NCBI GenBank assembly: GCA_035560235.1
Contig: DATMAG010000049.1
Span: 1 to 64,000, forward strand
DNA length: 64,000 nt
Direction: 5' to 3'
Origin: DASRDU01 sp035560235
Lineage (GTDB): Bacteria; Acidobacteriota; Blastocatellia; RBC074
Shown in pieces: positions 35,188 through 44,239 of the stretch. Every line of letters starts with the position of its first letter. The stretch's first letter is position 1. A program made the translations under genes and the position numbers. Below the pieces are notes generated by a model, which made no database searches, was not told the origin of the DNA, and saw only the letters and a list, made by a program, of their open reading frames with translations.

Positions 35188-36903
35188 ATGAAATCATTAC
35201 GCCAGTTCTGCCCCGTCATTTTGCTGTCCGTGCTGGCGCTCACGGCGTGTGGCCCCCAGGGCACCGAAGCGCAGAAGAAGGAGGAACAAAAGATGTCTGC
35301 GGATTCGTCACTCCAGGCAAAGATCAATCGCTTTGCGCCGACCGAAATCACCGCCGATGTGTCGCACCTGTCAGCAGGCGACCGCAAGGCGCTCGACAAA
35401 ATCATCGAAGCCGCAAAGCTGCTCGACCCGCTCTTTCGCCGTCAGGTCTGGAGCGGCAACGATGCGCTTTTGAAAAAGCTCGAAGCCGACACTTCACCTG
35501 AAGGCAAAGCAAAGCTGCATTACTTTCTGATCAATGTCGGCCCCTGGTCGCGGCTCGACAAGAACGAACCGTTTATCGAAGGCGTCCCGCCCAAACCGCA
35601 CGGCGCGAATTATTACCCTGAAGACATGACCAAAGAGGAATTTGAAGCGTGGGTGAAAACGCTGCCCGAAGCTGAACAGAAACGCGCAACCGGATTTTTC
35701 TGGCTCGTTCGCCGCGATGAAAACAAGAAGCTCAAACTTGTGCCTTACAGCCAGGAATACCGCGAGTTTCTGGAACCGGCGGCGAAGCTGTTGCGCGAAG
35801 CCGCCGACCTGACAACGAATGCGACGCTCAAAAACTTTCTGACGAAACGCGCCGATGCCTTCAAATCGGATGATTATTACGCCAGCGATGTCGCGTGGAT
35901 GGAACTTGACGCGCCGATTGATGTGACCATCGGCCCGTATGAAACTTACGAGGATGAACTGTTCAGCTACAAGGCTGCTTATGAAGCTTACGTCACGCTG
36001 CGCGATGAGGCCGAATCAGAGAAGCTGAAAAAATTCAGCGGCTGGTTGCAGGAACTCGAAAACAATCTGCCCTTTGATCCGAAATACCGCAATCCGAAAC
36101 TCGGCGCGGCCTCACCGATTCGCGTGGTTGATGTGGTCTTCAATTCCGGCGAAGGCAATCGCGGCGTACAGACGGCGGCCTTCAATCTGCCGAACGATGA
36201 GCGCGTCGTGAAGGAAAAAGGCTCGAAGCGCGTGATGCTCAAAAACGTGCAGGAAGCGAAATTCAAACAGACGCTGATTCCGATTTCAAAGGTCGTGCTC
36301 GAACCGGCGCAGCAGGCCGACGTTGATTTCGATTCATTCTTCACGCACATCCTCGCGCACGAACTGATGCACGGCCTCGGCCCGCACAACATCAAAGTCG
36401 GCGGTAAGGAGACGACGGTGCGACAGCAGCTCAGGAATCTTTATTCCGCGCTTGAAGAAGCCAAGGCCGACATCACAGGCCTGTGGGCGCTGCAATACCT
36501 GATGGACAAGGGACTGGTGGACAAAAAGATGGAACGCACGATGTACACCACCTTCCTCGCCAGCATGTTTCGTTCAGTGCGCTTTGGCATCACTGAAGCG
36601 CACGGCAAAGGCGTGGCGCTGCAATTCAACTACCTGATGGACGAAGGCGCTTTCAAAATCAACGAAGCGAACGGCACGTTCAGCGTTGATCCGGCAAAGA
36701 TCAAAGACGCCGTGCGCAAGCTGACCGGCGAGATTCTGACCATTGAAGCCGAAGGCTCTTACGACAAGGCGAAAGCGCTGCTCGACAAATATGCCGTGAT
36801 CAGACCGGCGATGCAGAAGGCGCTCGACAGGCTGAAGGATGTGCCGGTGGACATTGAACCGAAATTCCCGCTGGCTCAGATTTCAGCGACTGCGACCAGG
36901 TAA
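35188..36903 (+). CDS. M49-like (dipeptidyl-peptidase III-type) metallopeptidase lipoprotein
   Basis: This 571-residue protein has a lipoprotein signal (lipobox LTAC) and an M49-like core. The zinc site reads AHELMHGLG (H391, H395), followed by LEEAKADITG (E423, E424, D428), the equivalent of the EECRAD motif. The first motif has five residues (HEXXH) instead of the eukaryotic six (HEXXGH), as described for some bacterial enzymes. It probably cleaves dipeptides in the periplasm. The family is also annotated as a 'Zn-dependent hydrolase' near Nudix genes; no Nudix signature is visible. Confidence 0.82.
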   Translation: MKSLRQFCPVILLSVLALTACGPQGTEAQKKEEQKMSADSSLQAKINRFAPTEITADVSHLSAGDRKALDKIIEAAKLLDPLFRRQVWSGNDALLKKLEADTSPEGKAKLHYFLINVGPWSRLDKNEPFIEGVPPKPHGANYYPEDMTKEEFEAWVKTLPEAEQKRATGFFWLVRRDENKKLKLVPYSQEYREFLEPAAKLLREAADLTTNATLKNFLTKRADAFKSDDYYASDVAWMELDAPIDVTIGPYETYEDELFSYKAAYEAYVTLRDEAESEKLKKFSGWLQELENNLPFDPKYRNPKLGAASPIRVVDVVFNSGEGNRGVQTAAFNLPNDERVVKEKGSKRVMLKNVQEAKFKQTLIPISKVVLEPAQQADVDFDSFFTHILAHELMHGLGPHNIKVGGKETTVRQQLRNLYSALEEAKADITGLWALQYLMDKGLVDKKMERTMYTTFLASMFRSVRFGITEAHGKGVALQFNYLMDEGAFKINEANGTFSVDPAKIKDAVRKLTGEILTIEAEGSYDKAKALLDKYAVIRPAMQKALDRLKDVPVDIEPKFPLAQISATATR

Positions 36904-37035
36904 ACTCCAGTAAAGCGGGCACGAACGATATGTGGGACGGCTGCTGGTCGTGGGGCAGGCTTTGTGAGCGTAAATCCTCTCACCCCGCAACAAGGTGATG
37001 ATTCGTTGCGCCAGACAAAATTCCCGCCTGCCCCC

Positions 37036-37072
37036 GCCTGGGAGCGCGAGCGTCCCGCTCGCGCTCCCAGGC
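37036..37072. repeat. 17-bp perfect palindrome with a 3-nt loop upstream of proS
   Basis: GCCTGGGAGCGCGAGCG (37036-37052) and its exact complement (37056-37072) surround TCC. It lies in the non-coding leader before proS. It may be a repeat unit, an mRNA stabiliser or the terminator of the M49-like gene. No T-tract follows. Confidence 0.7.
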
Positions 37073-37164
37073 TCCCTGACGATGACTCTATTGACCTGAT
37101 GGCGTTCCGGCAGGCATTATCTTCCGTCAATTTGCCTTTATTTTCTGAACAGGGAGTTAACCGG

Positions 37165-38952
37165 ATGCGCTGGTCACACTATTTCATTCCCACCTTACGC
37201 GAAGATCCCGCTGATGCCGAAGTCATCAGCCACAAACTGCTCCTGCGCGCCGGACTGATCCGGCAACTTGGCGCAGGCATCTATTCTTACCTGCCGCTCG
37301 CGCAGCGTTCGATTCTGAAAATCACACAGATCATCCGCGAAGAGATGAACGCCATCGGCGGTCAGGAATTTTATCTGCCCGCGCTGAATCCGGCGGAAGT
37401 GTGGCAGGAATCGGGCCGCTGGACGGTAATGGGCGACAATATGTTTCGCCTGAAGGATCGCAAGGGCGCTGATCTTTGCCTGGGCATGACACACGAAGAA
37501 GTCTTTACCGACATCGCGCGCAAGCATCTGCGTTCATACAAGCAACTGCCGCAGGTCTGGTATCAGATACAGACCAAGTTCCGCGATGAACCGCGCCCGA
37601 AATCGGGGCTGCTGCGTGTGCGGCAGTTCACGATGAAGGATGCTTACACCTTCGACATTGATTTCGCCGGACTCGACAAAGCGTTTGAGGATCAGCGTCG
37701 CGCCTATTGCCGCATCTACGAACGCTGCGGGCTGGATTACGTCATCGTCGAAGCCGACACCGGCGCGATGGGCGGTTCGGCCTCGAACGAGTTCATGGTT
37801 TACACCAATGCGGGCGAAGACATGGTCGCTAGTTGCGCGCAGTGCGGTTACGCCGCGAATACTGAAAAGGCAAAGTCGCGCATCCCTGCGATTGCTGATG
37901 AAAACGCTGACGCGCCGGTTGAGAAATTCCCGACGCCGGGCGTGCGCACAATTGAGGACCTGGTAACCTTTGAAGGCGGTGCAGCGGCTGAGCGTCAGAT
38001 CAAGACGCTGGTTTACGTCGCAGTCGTCGAAGACAAAAAAGGCATTCGGAACGAAATCATCCTTGCCCTGCTGCGCGGCGATCATCCGCTCAATGAAGCG
38101 AAGCTCGCCTCGGCAGTCGGCGCAATGCTGCGCTCCGAGAAGGCCGAATTGCAGCAGTTGCGTCCGGCGCATCCCGAAGAAATCTTTGACGCCCTGGGCG
38201 CACACGCGGGCAGCCTCGGCGCAGTCGGCGTGGCGAAATACAAAATCATTGCTGACGAAGCGCTGCGTGGTCGCGCGAACATGACCACAGGCGCCAACGT
38301 TGACGATCATCACCTGCGCGGCGTCAACATTGAGCGCGACATCAAAGTGACGCAGTGGGCCGATCTGCGCACCGTAGCCGAGGGCGAAGGCTGCCCGAAC
38401 TGTGAAGGGACATTGCGCATCGGCAAGGCGCTCGAAATCGGACACATCTTCAAGCTCGGGACAAAGTACAGCGATTCGATGGGCGCGCGTGTGCTGAATG
38501 CTGAAGGAAAGGAAGTGCCGATTGTCATGGGCAGTTACGGCATCGGCGTCGAACGCATCCTGGCTGCAGCGATTGAACTGCATTACGACGAAGCAGGCAT
38601 CATCTTCCCGGTCACGATTGCGCCGTTTCAGGTAGTCGTCACGCCGCTCAACAGCAAAGACGAAGAGTTGCGCCGCACTGCCGATGCGATTTACGAAAAG
38701 CTTCAGCACGCCGGAATCGAGGTGCTTTACGATGACCGCGACGAACGCGCCGGAGTGAAGCTCAACGACGCCGACCTGATTGGCATTCCGTACCGCATCA
38801 CGATTGGCGCAAAGAAGCTGAAGGAAGGCAGGGTTGAATTCACCGACCGCGCCACCCGCCAGGCTGAGGATGTCGCGGTTGATGAGGCAGCCGAAGTCGC
38901 CATGCAGCGGGTTCAGCACGCGCTGAGAGAACTGAACAAACCCGCACAGTGA
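37165..38952 (+). CDS. proS: Prolyl-tRNA synthetase (bacterial type, with editing insert)
   Basis: The start is set at ATG 37165 (MRWSHYFIPTLRED), preceded by CAGGGAG; the frame also runs upstream to 36964 but that part does not resemble any ProRS. The 595-residue class II synthetase shows motif 2 (FRDEPRPKSGLLRVRQFTMKDAYTF), an editing insertion (about residues 220-400) and motif 3 (GSYGIGVERILAA), then an anticodon-binding domain. It charges tRNA-Pro in the cytoplasm. Confidence 0.97.
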   Translation: MRWSHYFIPTLREDPADAEVISHKLLLRAGLIRQLGAGIYSYLPLAQRSILKITQIIREEMNAIGGQEFYLPALNPAEVWQESGRWTVMGDNMFRLKDRKGADLCLGMTHEEVFTDIARKHLRSYKQLPQVWYQIQTKFRDEPRPKSGLLRVRQFTMKDAYTFDIDFAGLDKAFEDQRRAYCRIYERCGLDYVIVEADTGAMGGSASNEFMVYTNAGEDMVASCAQCGYAANTEKAKSRIPAIADENADAPVEKFPTPGVRTIEDLVTFEGGAAAERQIKTLVYVAVVEDKKGIRNEIILALLRGDHPLNEAKLASAVGAMLRSEKAELQQLRPAHPEEIFDALGAHAGSLGAVGVAKYKIIADEALRGRANMTTGANVDDHHLRGVNIERDIKVTQWADLRTVAEGEGCPNCEGTLRIGKALEIGHIFKLGTKYSDSMGARVLNAEGKEVPIVMGSYGIGVERILAAAIELHYDEAGIIFPVTIAPFQVVVTPLNSKDEELRRTADAIYEKLQHAGIEVLYDDRDERAGVKLNDADLIGIPYRITIGAKKLKEGRVEFTDRATRQAEDVAVDEAAEVAMQRVQHALRELNKPAQ

Positions 38953-39025
38953 AGCACGCTCTCCGGTTCAGATTCTTCAGACTGTGGCGCTGTGTTACGA
39001 TGCAGACAGGAAAAAGAGGATATTT

Positions 39026-39313
39026 ATGGAAGATAACGACGATCTGCTGAGCTTTATCGCTTCCAATATCGAAACCATTCGCGATCAGATGGCCTCAAGG
39101 AGTGATATTACACGACTGGAAGCAAAGCTTGATACCGGACAAGCCGCGCTGCGCGGCGACATCGAGCGTGTGGATCTGCGGCTCGATGGCATTGATCACA
39201 AACTCGACAACCGGCTCGATCAGTTTGAAACTGAACTGAGCCGGTTGCGGAGTGTGGTTTATCTGCTCGCCAAAGACCGGCCCGAACTGCTGCGACTGCT
39301 CGGCCATCAATGA
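39026..39313 (+). CDS. Small coiled-coil protein, function unknown
   Basis: This 95-residue protein starts at ATG 39026, six bases after AGAGGA. It consists almost entirely of amphipathic helix (TRLEAKLDTGQAALRGDIERVDLRLDGIDHKLDNRL) with a heptad-like pattern, ending RPELLRLLGHQ. No signal peptide or catalytic motif is visible. It resembles small coiled-coil proteins of uncertain role found in many genomes. It is convergent with rnr and seems to be an independent unit. Confidence 0.72.
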   Translation: MEDNDDLLSFIASNIETIRDQMASRSDITRLEAKLDTGQAALRGDIERVDLRLDGIDHKLDNRLDQFETELSRLRSVVYLLAKDRPELLRLLGHQ

Positions 39314-39414
39314 AAACCGCATCCATTCAGGCAGTCGCGGCCTCAGCAGCAGAGCAAATCGAACCACGCAACACCCTGTCTCCAGCTCAGCCGTTCAGCA
39401 ATTCTGCACTCTCC

Positions 39415-41694
39415 TTAACTTCTCCTGCTGCGTCCGGGCGGCGCGGCGCTGACGACTGAAAAATCCACCAGATGCCGGTCAACATTGACGCGCTCCACCC
39501 GCACGCGCACGCGGTCACCGAGGCGATATGTTTTGCGGCGCTGTCGGCCCGTCAGTGTGTGCATGCGTTCGTTGAAGTCGTAGTAATCATCAGTGAGTGA
39601 AGCAACGGCGACCAGCCCTTCAATAAAGAATTCGTCAAGCTCGACAAAGAAGCCGAATTCGCGCACGTTGACGATCATGCCCTCGAATTCCTCGCCGACG
39701 CGTTCGGCCATAAAGACGGCCTTGCGCCATTCGTCAATCTCGCGTTCGGCATCATCGGCGGCGCGTTCGCGCTGGCTTGATTCATCAGCCATCACTTCAA
39801 GCTCTGCCGCCGGAATCGGGGCTTTGATCCGGCCTTTGCCTTTTATGGTCTTCTTCTTTTTGCCCTCTTCATCGCTGTCAGCCAGGCTGGCGAACACTCT
39901 GCTTTCACCGAGTTGCGGCGACTGCTGCAGCAGGGCACGCAGAATGCGGTGTACCAGCAGGTCAGGATAGCGGCGAATCGGTGAAGTGAAGTGCGTGTAA
40001 ACCGGCGCAGCCAGACCGAAATGCCCGGCGTTGAATGCCGTGTAGCGGGCGCGCTGCAATGAACGCAGCATCGCATAGGCCAGCACGCGCTCTTCAGGCC
40101 TGCCCGCAAGCTGGTGCGACAGCCGCTGATAATCGTGCGAACTGACGCCTTCAACCGGAAAGCGATAGCCATAGGCTCGCGCCAGTTCAGCGAATTCAAT
40201 CACGCGCTGCGGCTCAGGCTCTTCGTGAATGCGATAGACCGCAGGCACGCCGAGGCGTTCCAGATGCCCCGCGACGGTTTCATTCGCCAGCAGCATGAAC
40301 TCTTCGATGATGCGGTGCGCGATGTTGCGTTCGGCCTTCAGCACTCCGGCGATGCGGCCTTCATCGTCGAACTCAAAGATTGATTCCGGCAGGTTGAAAT
40401 CAATCGCGCCGCGCCGCTCACGCATGCGAATCAGAATGCGCGCAAGTTCTTCCATCGTGCGAAAGAGTTCAAGCAGATCAGCGTAACGCATCGAAAGCGC
40501 CGGGGCTTCGTGCCGGAGCAGCGCGTTGACATGGGTATAAGTCATGCGTTCGTTGCTGCGAATCACCGTTTCGCGCAGTTCATAGCTGACCACTTTGCCG
40601 TGCTGATCAACTTCCATCAGCGCCGACATTGCCAGGCGATCGACTTTCGGATTGAGCGAACAGATGCCGTTCGACAGTTTTTCAGGCAGCATCGGAATGG
40701 CGCGTTCGGGAAAGTAGACCGACGTGCCGCGCAACCGCGCTTCAGTGTCGAGCGCCGTTCCCTCGCGCACGTAATAACTGACATCAGCAATGTGAACGCC
40801 GAGATGAAAGTTGCCGTTGTCGAGTTTTTTCAGGCTGATGGCATCATCGAAATCACGCGCGGTTTCGCCATCAATCGTGACGATAGGAACGTCACGCAGA
40901 TCAAGCCGTCCGGCGCGCTGTTCGGCGGTAACTTCAGGCGAAATGTTTTCAGCTTCGGCCAGCACTTCAGGCGGGAAGATGTGCGGCAGGTCGTGTTTGT
41001 GGATGACGATTTCAATATCAATGCCCTGCTCTGCTGACGATGCGCCGAGGTATTGCACCACGCGCCCTGCCGGATCAGTTCCGGCCACCGGGTAGCGCGT
41101 GACTTCGATGACGACGATTGAACCTTCGCTCAGTTCAGCAGCGTCAACTTTATCGCTGAACTCTTCGACATCAATTTCATACGGAAACTTTTCATCCAGC
41201 GATTCGACAAAACCGTGATGACGAAAGGTCGTCTGCCAGCGGCCCACAATCCGCAGCGTGCCGCGTTTGAGCAGCAGTTCAACCTTTCCTTCGCGGTCAG
41301 CGCCGCGATGATGCCTGAACAGACTGATCACGACGCGGTCACCATCAAAGGTGCCTGCGGCTTCTTCGGGCGCAATGCGAATGCGGCCCCGCGCCGCTTC
41401 AGCTTTGTCATCAGGAATGAAGCTGATCATCTTGCGTCGCCGCTGCCTGATCGTGCCGATCAGTGCGCGATTTGAATCGGCCCAGCGAAAGTCATTGCCG
41501 TATCGCCGCAGCAGTCCCGCGCCCTGCAGACGATTCAGAACCCAGGTCAGTTGCTTCTGCTGCGCGCGGTTGAGGTCAAGGTATTCAGCGAGTTCCTTTG
41601 CTGACATTCCATCAGGAAATTCGCGCAACGCCGCAATGACTGCGTCCGGCTCGAACGTCGCTTCAGCTTCCTTTCGTTTGTATTTCTTCTTCAT
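39415..41694 (-). CDS. rnr: Ribonuclease R
   Basis: The ATG at 41694 gives 759 residues with a Lys-rich N-terminus and a winged-helix-like region (GMSAKELAEYLDLNRAQQKQLTWVLNRL). Cold-shock domains follow, then an RNB catalytic domain with GETARDFDDAISL (Mg2+-binding Asp cluster) and an S1 domain near the C-terminus (GEEFEGMIVNVREFGFFVELDE). The enzyme degrades structured RNA 3' to 5'. The upstream aminotransferase gene is separated by a terminator hairpin. Confidence 0.96.
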   Translation of the reverse strand: MKKKYKRKEAEATFEPDAVIAALREFPDGMSAKELAEYLDLNRAQQKQLTWVLNRLQGAGLLRRYGNDFRWADSNRALIGTIRQRRRKMISFIPDDKAEAARGRIRIAPEEAAGTFDGDRVVISLFRHHRGADREGKVELLLKRGTLRIVGRWQTTFRHHGFVESLDEKFPYEIDVEEFSDKVDAAELSEGSIVVIEVTRYPVAGTDPAGRVVQYLGASSAEQGIDIEIVIHKHDLPHIFPPEVLAEAENISPEVTAEQRAGRLDLRDVPIVTIDGETARDFDDAISLKKLDNGNFHLGVHIADVSYYVREGTALDTEARLRGTSVYFPERAIPMLPEKLSNGICSLNPKVDRLAMSALMEVDQHGKVVSYELRETVIRSNERMTYTHVNALLRHEAPALSMRYADLLELFRTMEELARILIRMRERRGAIDFNLPESIFEFDDEGRIAGVLKAERNIAHRIIEEFMLLANETVAGHLERLGVPAVYRIHEEPEPQRVIEFAELARAYGYRFPVEGVSSHDYQRLSHQLAGRPEERVLAYAMLRSLQRARYTAFNAGHFGLAAPVYTHFTSPIRRYPDLLVHRILRALLQQSPQLGESRVFASLADSDEEGKKKKTIKGKGRIKAPIPAAELEVMADESSQRERAADDAEREIDEWRKAVFMAERVGEEFEGMIVNVREFGFFVELDEFFIEGLVAVASLTDDYYDFNERMHTLTGRQRRKTYRLGDRVRVRVERVNVDRHLVDFSVVSAAPPGRSRRS

Positions 41695-41708
41695 CGTGTG
41701 ACCCGGTA

Positions 41709-41746
41709 ATAAACACAAAGGACACGCCGGATGATTCCGCGTGTCC
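41709..41746 (-). terminator. Terminator between the aminotransferase and rnr genes
   Basis: GGACACGC (41720-41727) pairs with GCGTGTCC (41739-41746). On the minus strand the stem is followed by a T-rich TTTGTGTTTATT, giving an intrinsic terminator for the aminotransferase transcript. Confidence 0.7.
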
Positions 41747-41778
41747 CTGTTGTAAAGATATTCGCCAGGCCGTCTGCC

Positions 41779-42975
41779 TTATCTGGCGCGTTCCTGCTGC
41801 ATTTGACTGATGCGCGCAACAGCCTGCTGAATCGCGGCGAGTGAGTTGGCATAAGACAGTCTCAGATAACCTTCAATGCCGAATGCAGCGCCCGCACTCA
41901 GCGCAACGCCGTAATCGCGCAGCAGTGTCTGCTGAAGCTGTGACGATGATTCAAAGCCGCAGTCCTGCATCAACTGCTTCACGTTCGGGAAAACATAAAA
42001 CGCGCCTTCAGGCATTTCGCACTTGACGCCCGGAATCTGATTGAGCGCAGGCACCAGCCATTCGGCGCGGCGCTGATATTCAGCGAGCATCGCAGCCACA
42101 GACTGCTGCGATTCAGTCAGCGCAGCGATGGCGGCCTTCTGCGCGATTGAGTTTGCGCCCGAAGTTGACTGCGTCGAAATCTTCAGCACTTCGGCAATCC
42201 ATTCCGGCGGCCCAAGCGTGAAGCCAAGCCGCCAGCCGGTCATCGCATAAGTTTTGGAAAACGATCCGGCAATCAGCACGCGCTGTCGCAGTTCGGCGGG
42301 CAATGAAGCGGCTGACTGCGGCTTTCGCGGAGGGTAGACGAAATGCATATAGCATTCATCTGAAATCACCCACAGCCCGCGCTCGACTGCCGCTTCGATA
42401 ATCTTTCTGAATTCATCCTGAGCAATCACGCGGCCCGTCGGATTTGACGGCGAATTGATGATGAGCAGCCTTGATTGCGGCGTGATGGCCGATTTCACCA
42501 GATCAGCGGTCAGGTGAAAATCGGTTGCTTCGGTGTCAATCGAAACCACGCGACCTTCGGCAAAATGAACGATTTCAGGAAACGAAACCCAGCACGGGCG
42601 TTCGAGCAGCACTTCGTCGCCAGGATTGATGAGCGCCATCACGGCATTGAAGATTCCCTGCTTGCCGCCGCTCACGACGCAGCAGTTCGCTACTTCGTAA
42701 TCAGAACCGAAATCGTGATTGATGCATTCGATGATGGCCCGGCGCAACGGCAGCGTGCCGCTTGTCGCGGTGTATTTGGTGAAGTTCTCATCGAGCGCGC
42801 GTTTCGCCGCGTCCTTGATGTTTTCAGGCGTCGGGAAATCAGGCTCGCCTGCGCCCAGGTCAATGATTTCGATGCCCTGCGCGCGCAATCGTTCGGCTTC
42901 GGCAACAATGGCGGCGAGCGCCGAGGCTCTGGTGTGCTGTGCGCGACGTGAAGGCTGAAAAGGTATCTGAGTCAT
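41779..42975 (-). CDS. Class I/II aminotransferase, aspartate-type
   Basis: The start is set at ATG 42975, giving 398 residues; TTG 42987 is an in-frame alternative and neither has a clear Shine-Dalgarno. The PLP lysine is in SFSKTYAMTGWRLGF, with NSPSNPTGRV before it and LGAGEPDFPTP near the N-terminus, features of AspC/AspB (aspartate aminotransferase Ib-type). It transfers the amino group between aspartate and 2-oxoglutarate. It is a cytoplasmic dimer in the family. It lies directly downstream of coaD on the same strand. Confidence 0.9.
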   Translation of the reverse strand: MTQIPFQPSRRAQHTRASALAAIVAEAERLRAQGIEIIDLGAGEPDFPTPENIKDAAKRALDENFTKYTATSGTLPLRRAIIECINHDFGSDYEVANCCVVSGGKQGIFNAVMALINPGDEVLLERPCWVSFPEIVHFAEGRVVSIDTEATDFHLTADLVKSAITPQSRLLIINSPSNPTGRVIAQDEFRKIIEAAVERGLWVISDECYMHFVYPPRKPQSAASLPAELRQRVLIAGSFSKTYAMTGWRLGFTLGPPEWIAEVLKISTQSTSGANSIAQKAAIAALTESQQSVAAMLAEYQRRAEWLVPALNQIPGVKCEMPEGAFYVFPNVKQLMQDCGFESSSQLQQTLLRDYGVALSAGAAFGIEGYLRLSYANSLAAIQQAVARISQMQQERAR

Positions 42976-43001
42976 TGGATGGATCAATGGGTGAAGGGTG
43001 G

Positions 43002-43490
43002 TTATGGCCGACCGAGTTTGGCGCGCATGCGTTCGATGACCAGTTCCGGTACCAGCCCGTCAACAGAGCCGCCGAGGATGAAGACTTCCTTGATCAGTCG
43101 CGAACTGACGTATGAATAATCCTCGTGCGACATCATAAAGACAGTCTCGACCGCCGGATTGAGTCGCCGATTCATCAGCGCCATCTGCAATTCATATTCG
43201 TAATCCGAAATGGCGCGAATGCCGCGCACCACGGCGTGCGCCTGTTGTCTGGCGGCGTAATCAACCAGCAGCCCGTCAAAGGTATCAACCCGCACCCTGG
43301 GGAAGCGCGCGTTGAGCACCTCGTTGAGCATGGCAATGCGTTCATCGAGCGTGAACATCGGGTTCTTGCCGGGATTGATCAGCAAAGCGACTATGACTTC
43401 GTCAAACAGGTTACAGGCACGTTCAATGATGTCGAGGTGACCGTTTGTCACCGGATCGAAAGTGCCAGGATAAATTGCGCGGCGTGTCAC
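43002..43490 (-). CDS. coaD: Pantetheine-phosphate adenylyltransferase
   Basis: The start is GTG 43490 with AAGGAGA upstream; the frame extends to 43571 through a repeat and is not supported there. The 162-residue protein has the nucleotidyltransferase motif GTFDPVTNGHLDI and the SYVSSRLIKE motif (an ISSTxxR-type site). It makes dephospho-CoA from 4'-phosphopantetheine. rsmD lies upstream on the same strand, with a heptamer hairpin between the two, an arrangement often seen as an rsmD-coaD operon. Confidence 0.95.
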   Translation of the reverse strand: MTRRAIYPGTFDPVTNGHLDIIERACNLFDEVIVALLINPGKNPMFTLDERIAMLNEVLNARFPRVRVDTFDGLLVDYAARQQAHAVVRGIRAISDYEYELQMALMNRRLNPAVETVFMMSHEDYSYVSSRLIKEVFILGGSVDGLVPELVIERMRAKLGRP

Positions 43491-43525
43491 AGGACCGACT
43501 CTCCTTATTATTGAACTTGAGATTA

Positions 43526-43569
43526 CAGATTGCAGATTGTGATTGAGCCGGGCTGCAATCTGCAATCTC
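43526..43569. repeat. Heptamer hairpin between rsmD and coaD
   Basis: CAGATTGCAGATTG (43526-43539) matches the complement of CAATCTGCAATCTC (43556-43569) except at one end. The arms are built from the same 7-bp word as the tandem at 24962-24982. The hairpin lies in the short gap between the two genes and covers the region where coaD translation would start if the longer frame were used. Confidence 0.75.
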
Positions 43570-43579
43570 AAATCTGCAA

Positions 43580-44143
43580 TTACGCAATTCCTCGTTCCAT
43601 GCTGAAAAAGGTCAGCGTCGTATCGCCCTGCACGATCTCGCGCCAGGGGCGCAGATGATCGTAATTCGGCGCGAGCGGGCTTTTGGTGCGGTGTTCGACG
43701 ATCACCATTCCGGCTTCGGCAATGAGCTTCGATCTGGCCAGCGTCCAGAGCACCTGCCCGTAGAGTTCTGAATCATAGGGCGGATCGAAGTAAAAAATAT
43801 CGAACTGGATCAGGTGCGAGGCGAAGTATTTGAGCGTGGACAGAACATCGCGATTGATGACCTTGAAATGCTCCTCGATTTTGCAGTGCCTCAGATTGTC
43901 ATTGATGACTGCTGCCGCGCGCTGCGAGGATTCGACAAAGGTGACGTGCGCCGCGCCGCGCGAGAGTGCCTCGATGCCGACAGCGCCTGACCCGGCGCAC
44001 AGATCAACGAACTTCGAGCCTTCAATCGTGCCGCGCAGCACATTGAAAAGAGTCTCGCGCAACCGGTCGGAAGTCGGGCGCACGCTCAACCCTTCGACGG
44101 TCTTCAGTCTTCTCCCCTTGTACAATCCGCTGATAACTCGCAT
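43580..44143 (-). CDS. rsmD: 16S rRNA (guanine-966-N2) methyltransferase
   Basis: The 187-residue protein has the class I methyltransferase pattern of RsmD: MRVISGLYKGRRLKTVEG at the N-terminus, the SAM loop VDLCAGSGAVGIEALSRGA, and the catalytic FYFDPPYDSELY motif. It methylates G966 of 16S rRNA. Family length is about 190 residues, as here. It precedes coaD on the same strand. Confidence 0.94.
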   Translation of the reverse strand: MRVISGLYKGRRLKTVEGLSVRPTSDRLRETLFNVLRGTIEGSKFVDLCAGSGAVGIEALSRGAAHVTFVESSQRAAAVINDNLRHCKIEEHFKVINRDVLSTLKYFASHLIQFDIFYFDPPYDSELYGQVLWTLARSKLIAEAGMVIVEHRTKSPLAPNYDHLRPWREIVQGDTTLTFFSMERGIA

Positions 44144-44149
44144 AGGAAC

Positions 44150-44234
44150 AGTGGTCAGTGGTCAGTGGTCAGTGACTGGTGGCTGACGGTCAGCAGAAGG
44201 ACCAGTGTCCTCCGATCACCAGCCACTGACCACT
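44150..44234. repeat. GTGGTCA heptamer hairpin upstream of rsmD
   Basis: Three tandem GTGGTCA units lie at 44151-44171, followed by further degenerate copies. A complementary region (TCACCAGCCACTGACCACTG) near 44215-44234 folds back on them. It fills the gap between rsmD and the end of the galE gene. Confidence 0.7.
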
Positions 44235-44239
44235 GACTG

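Noticed and set aside
37036..37072. T-box riboswitch controlling proS
   Set aside because: No T-box consensus, specifier loop or antiterminator/terminator pair could be seen around the palindrome.
37534..38919. 461-residue minus-strand frame antisense to proS
   Set aside because: It lies wholly inside the well-supported proS gene on the other strand, and its sequence has no family motif. High G+C makes such antisense frames common.
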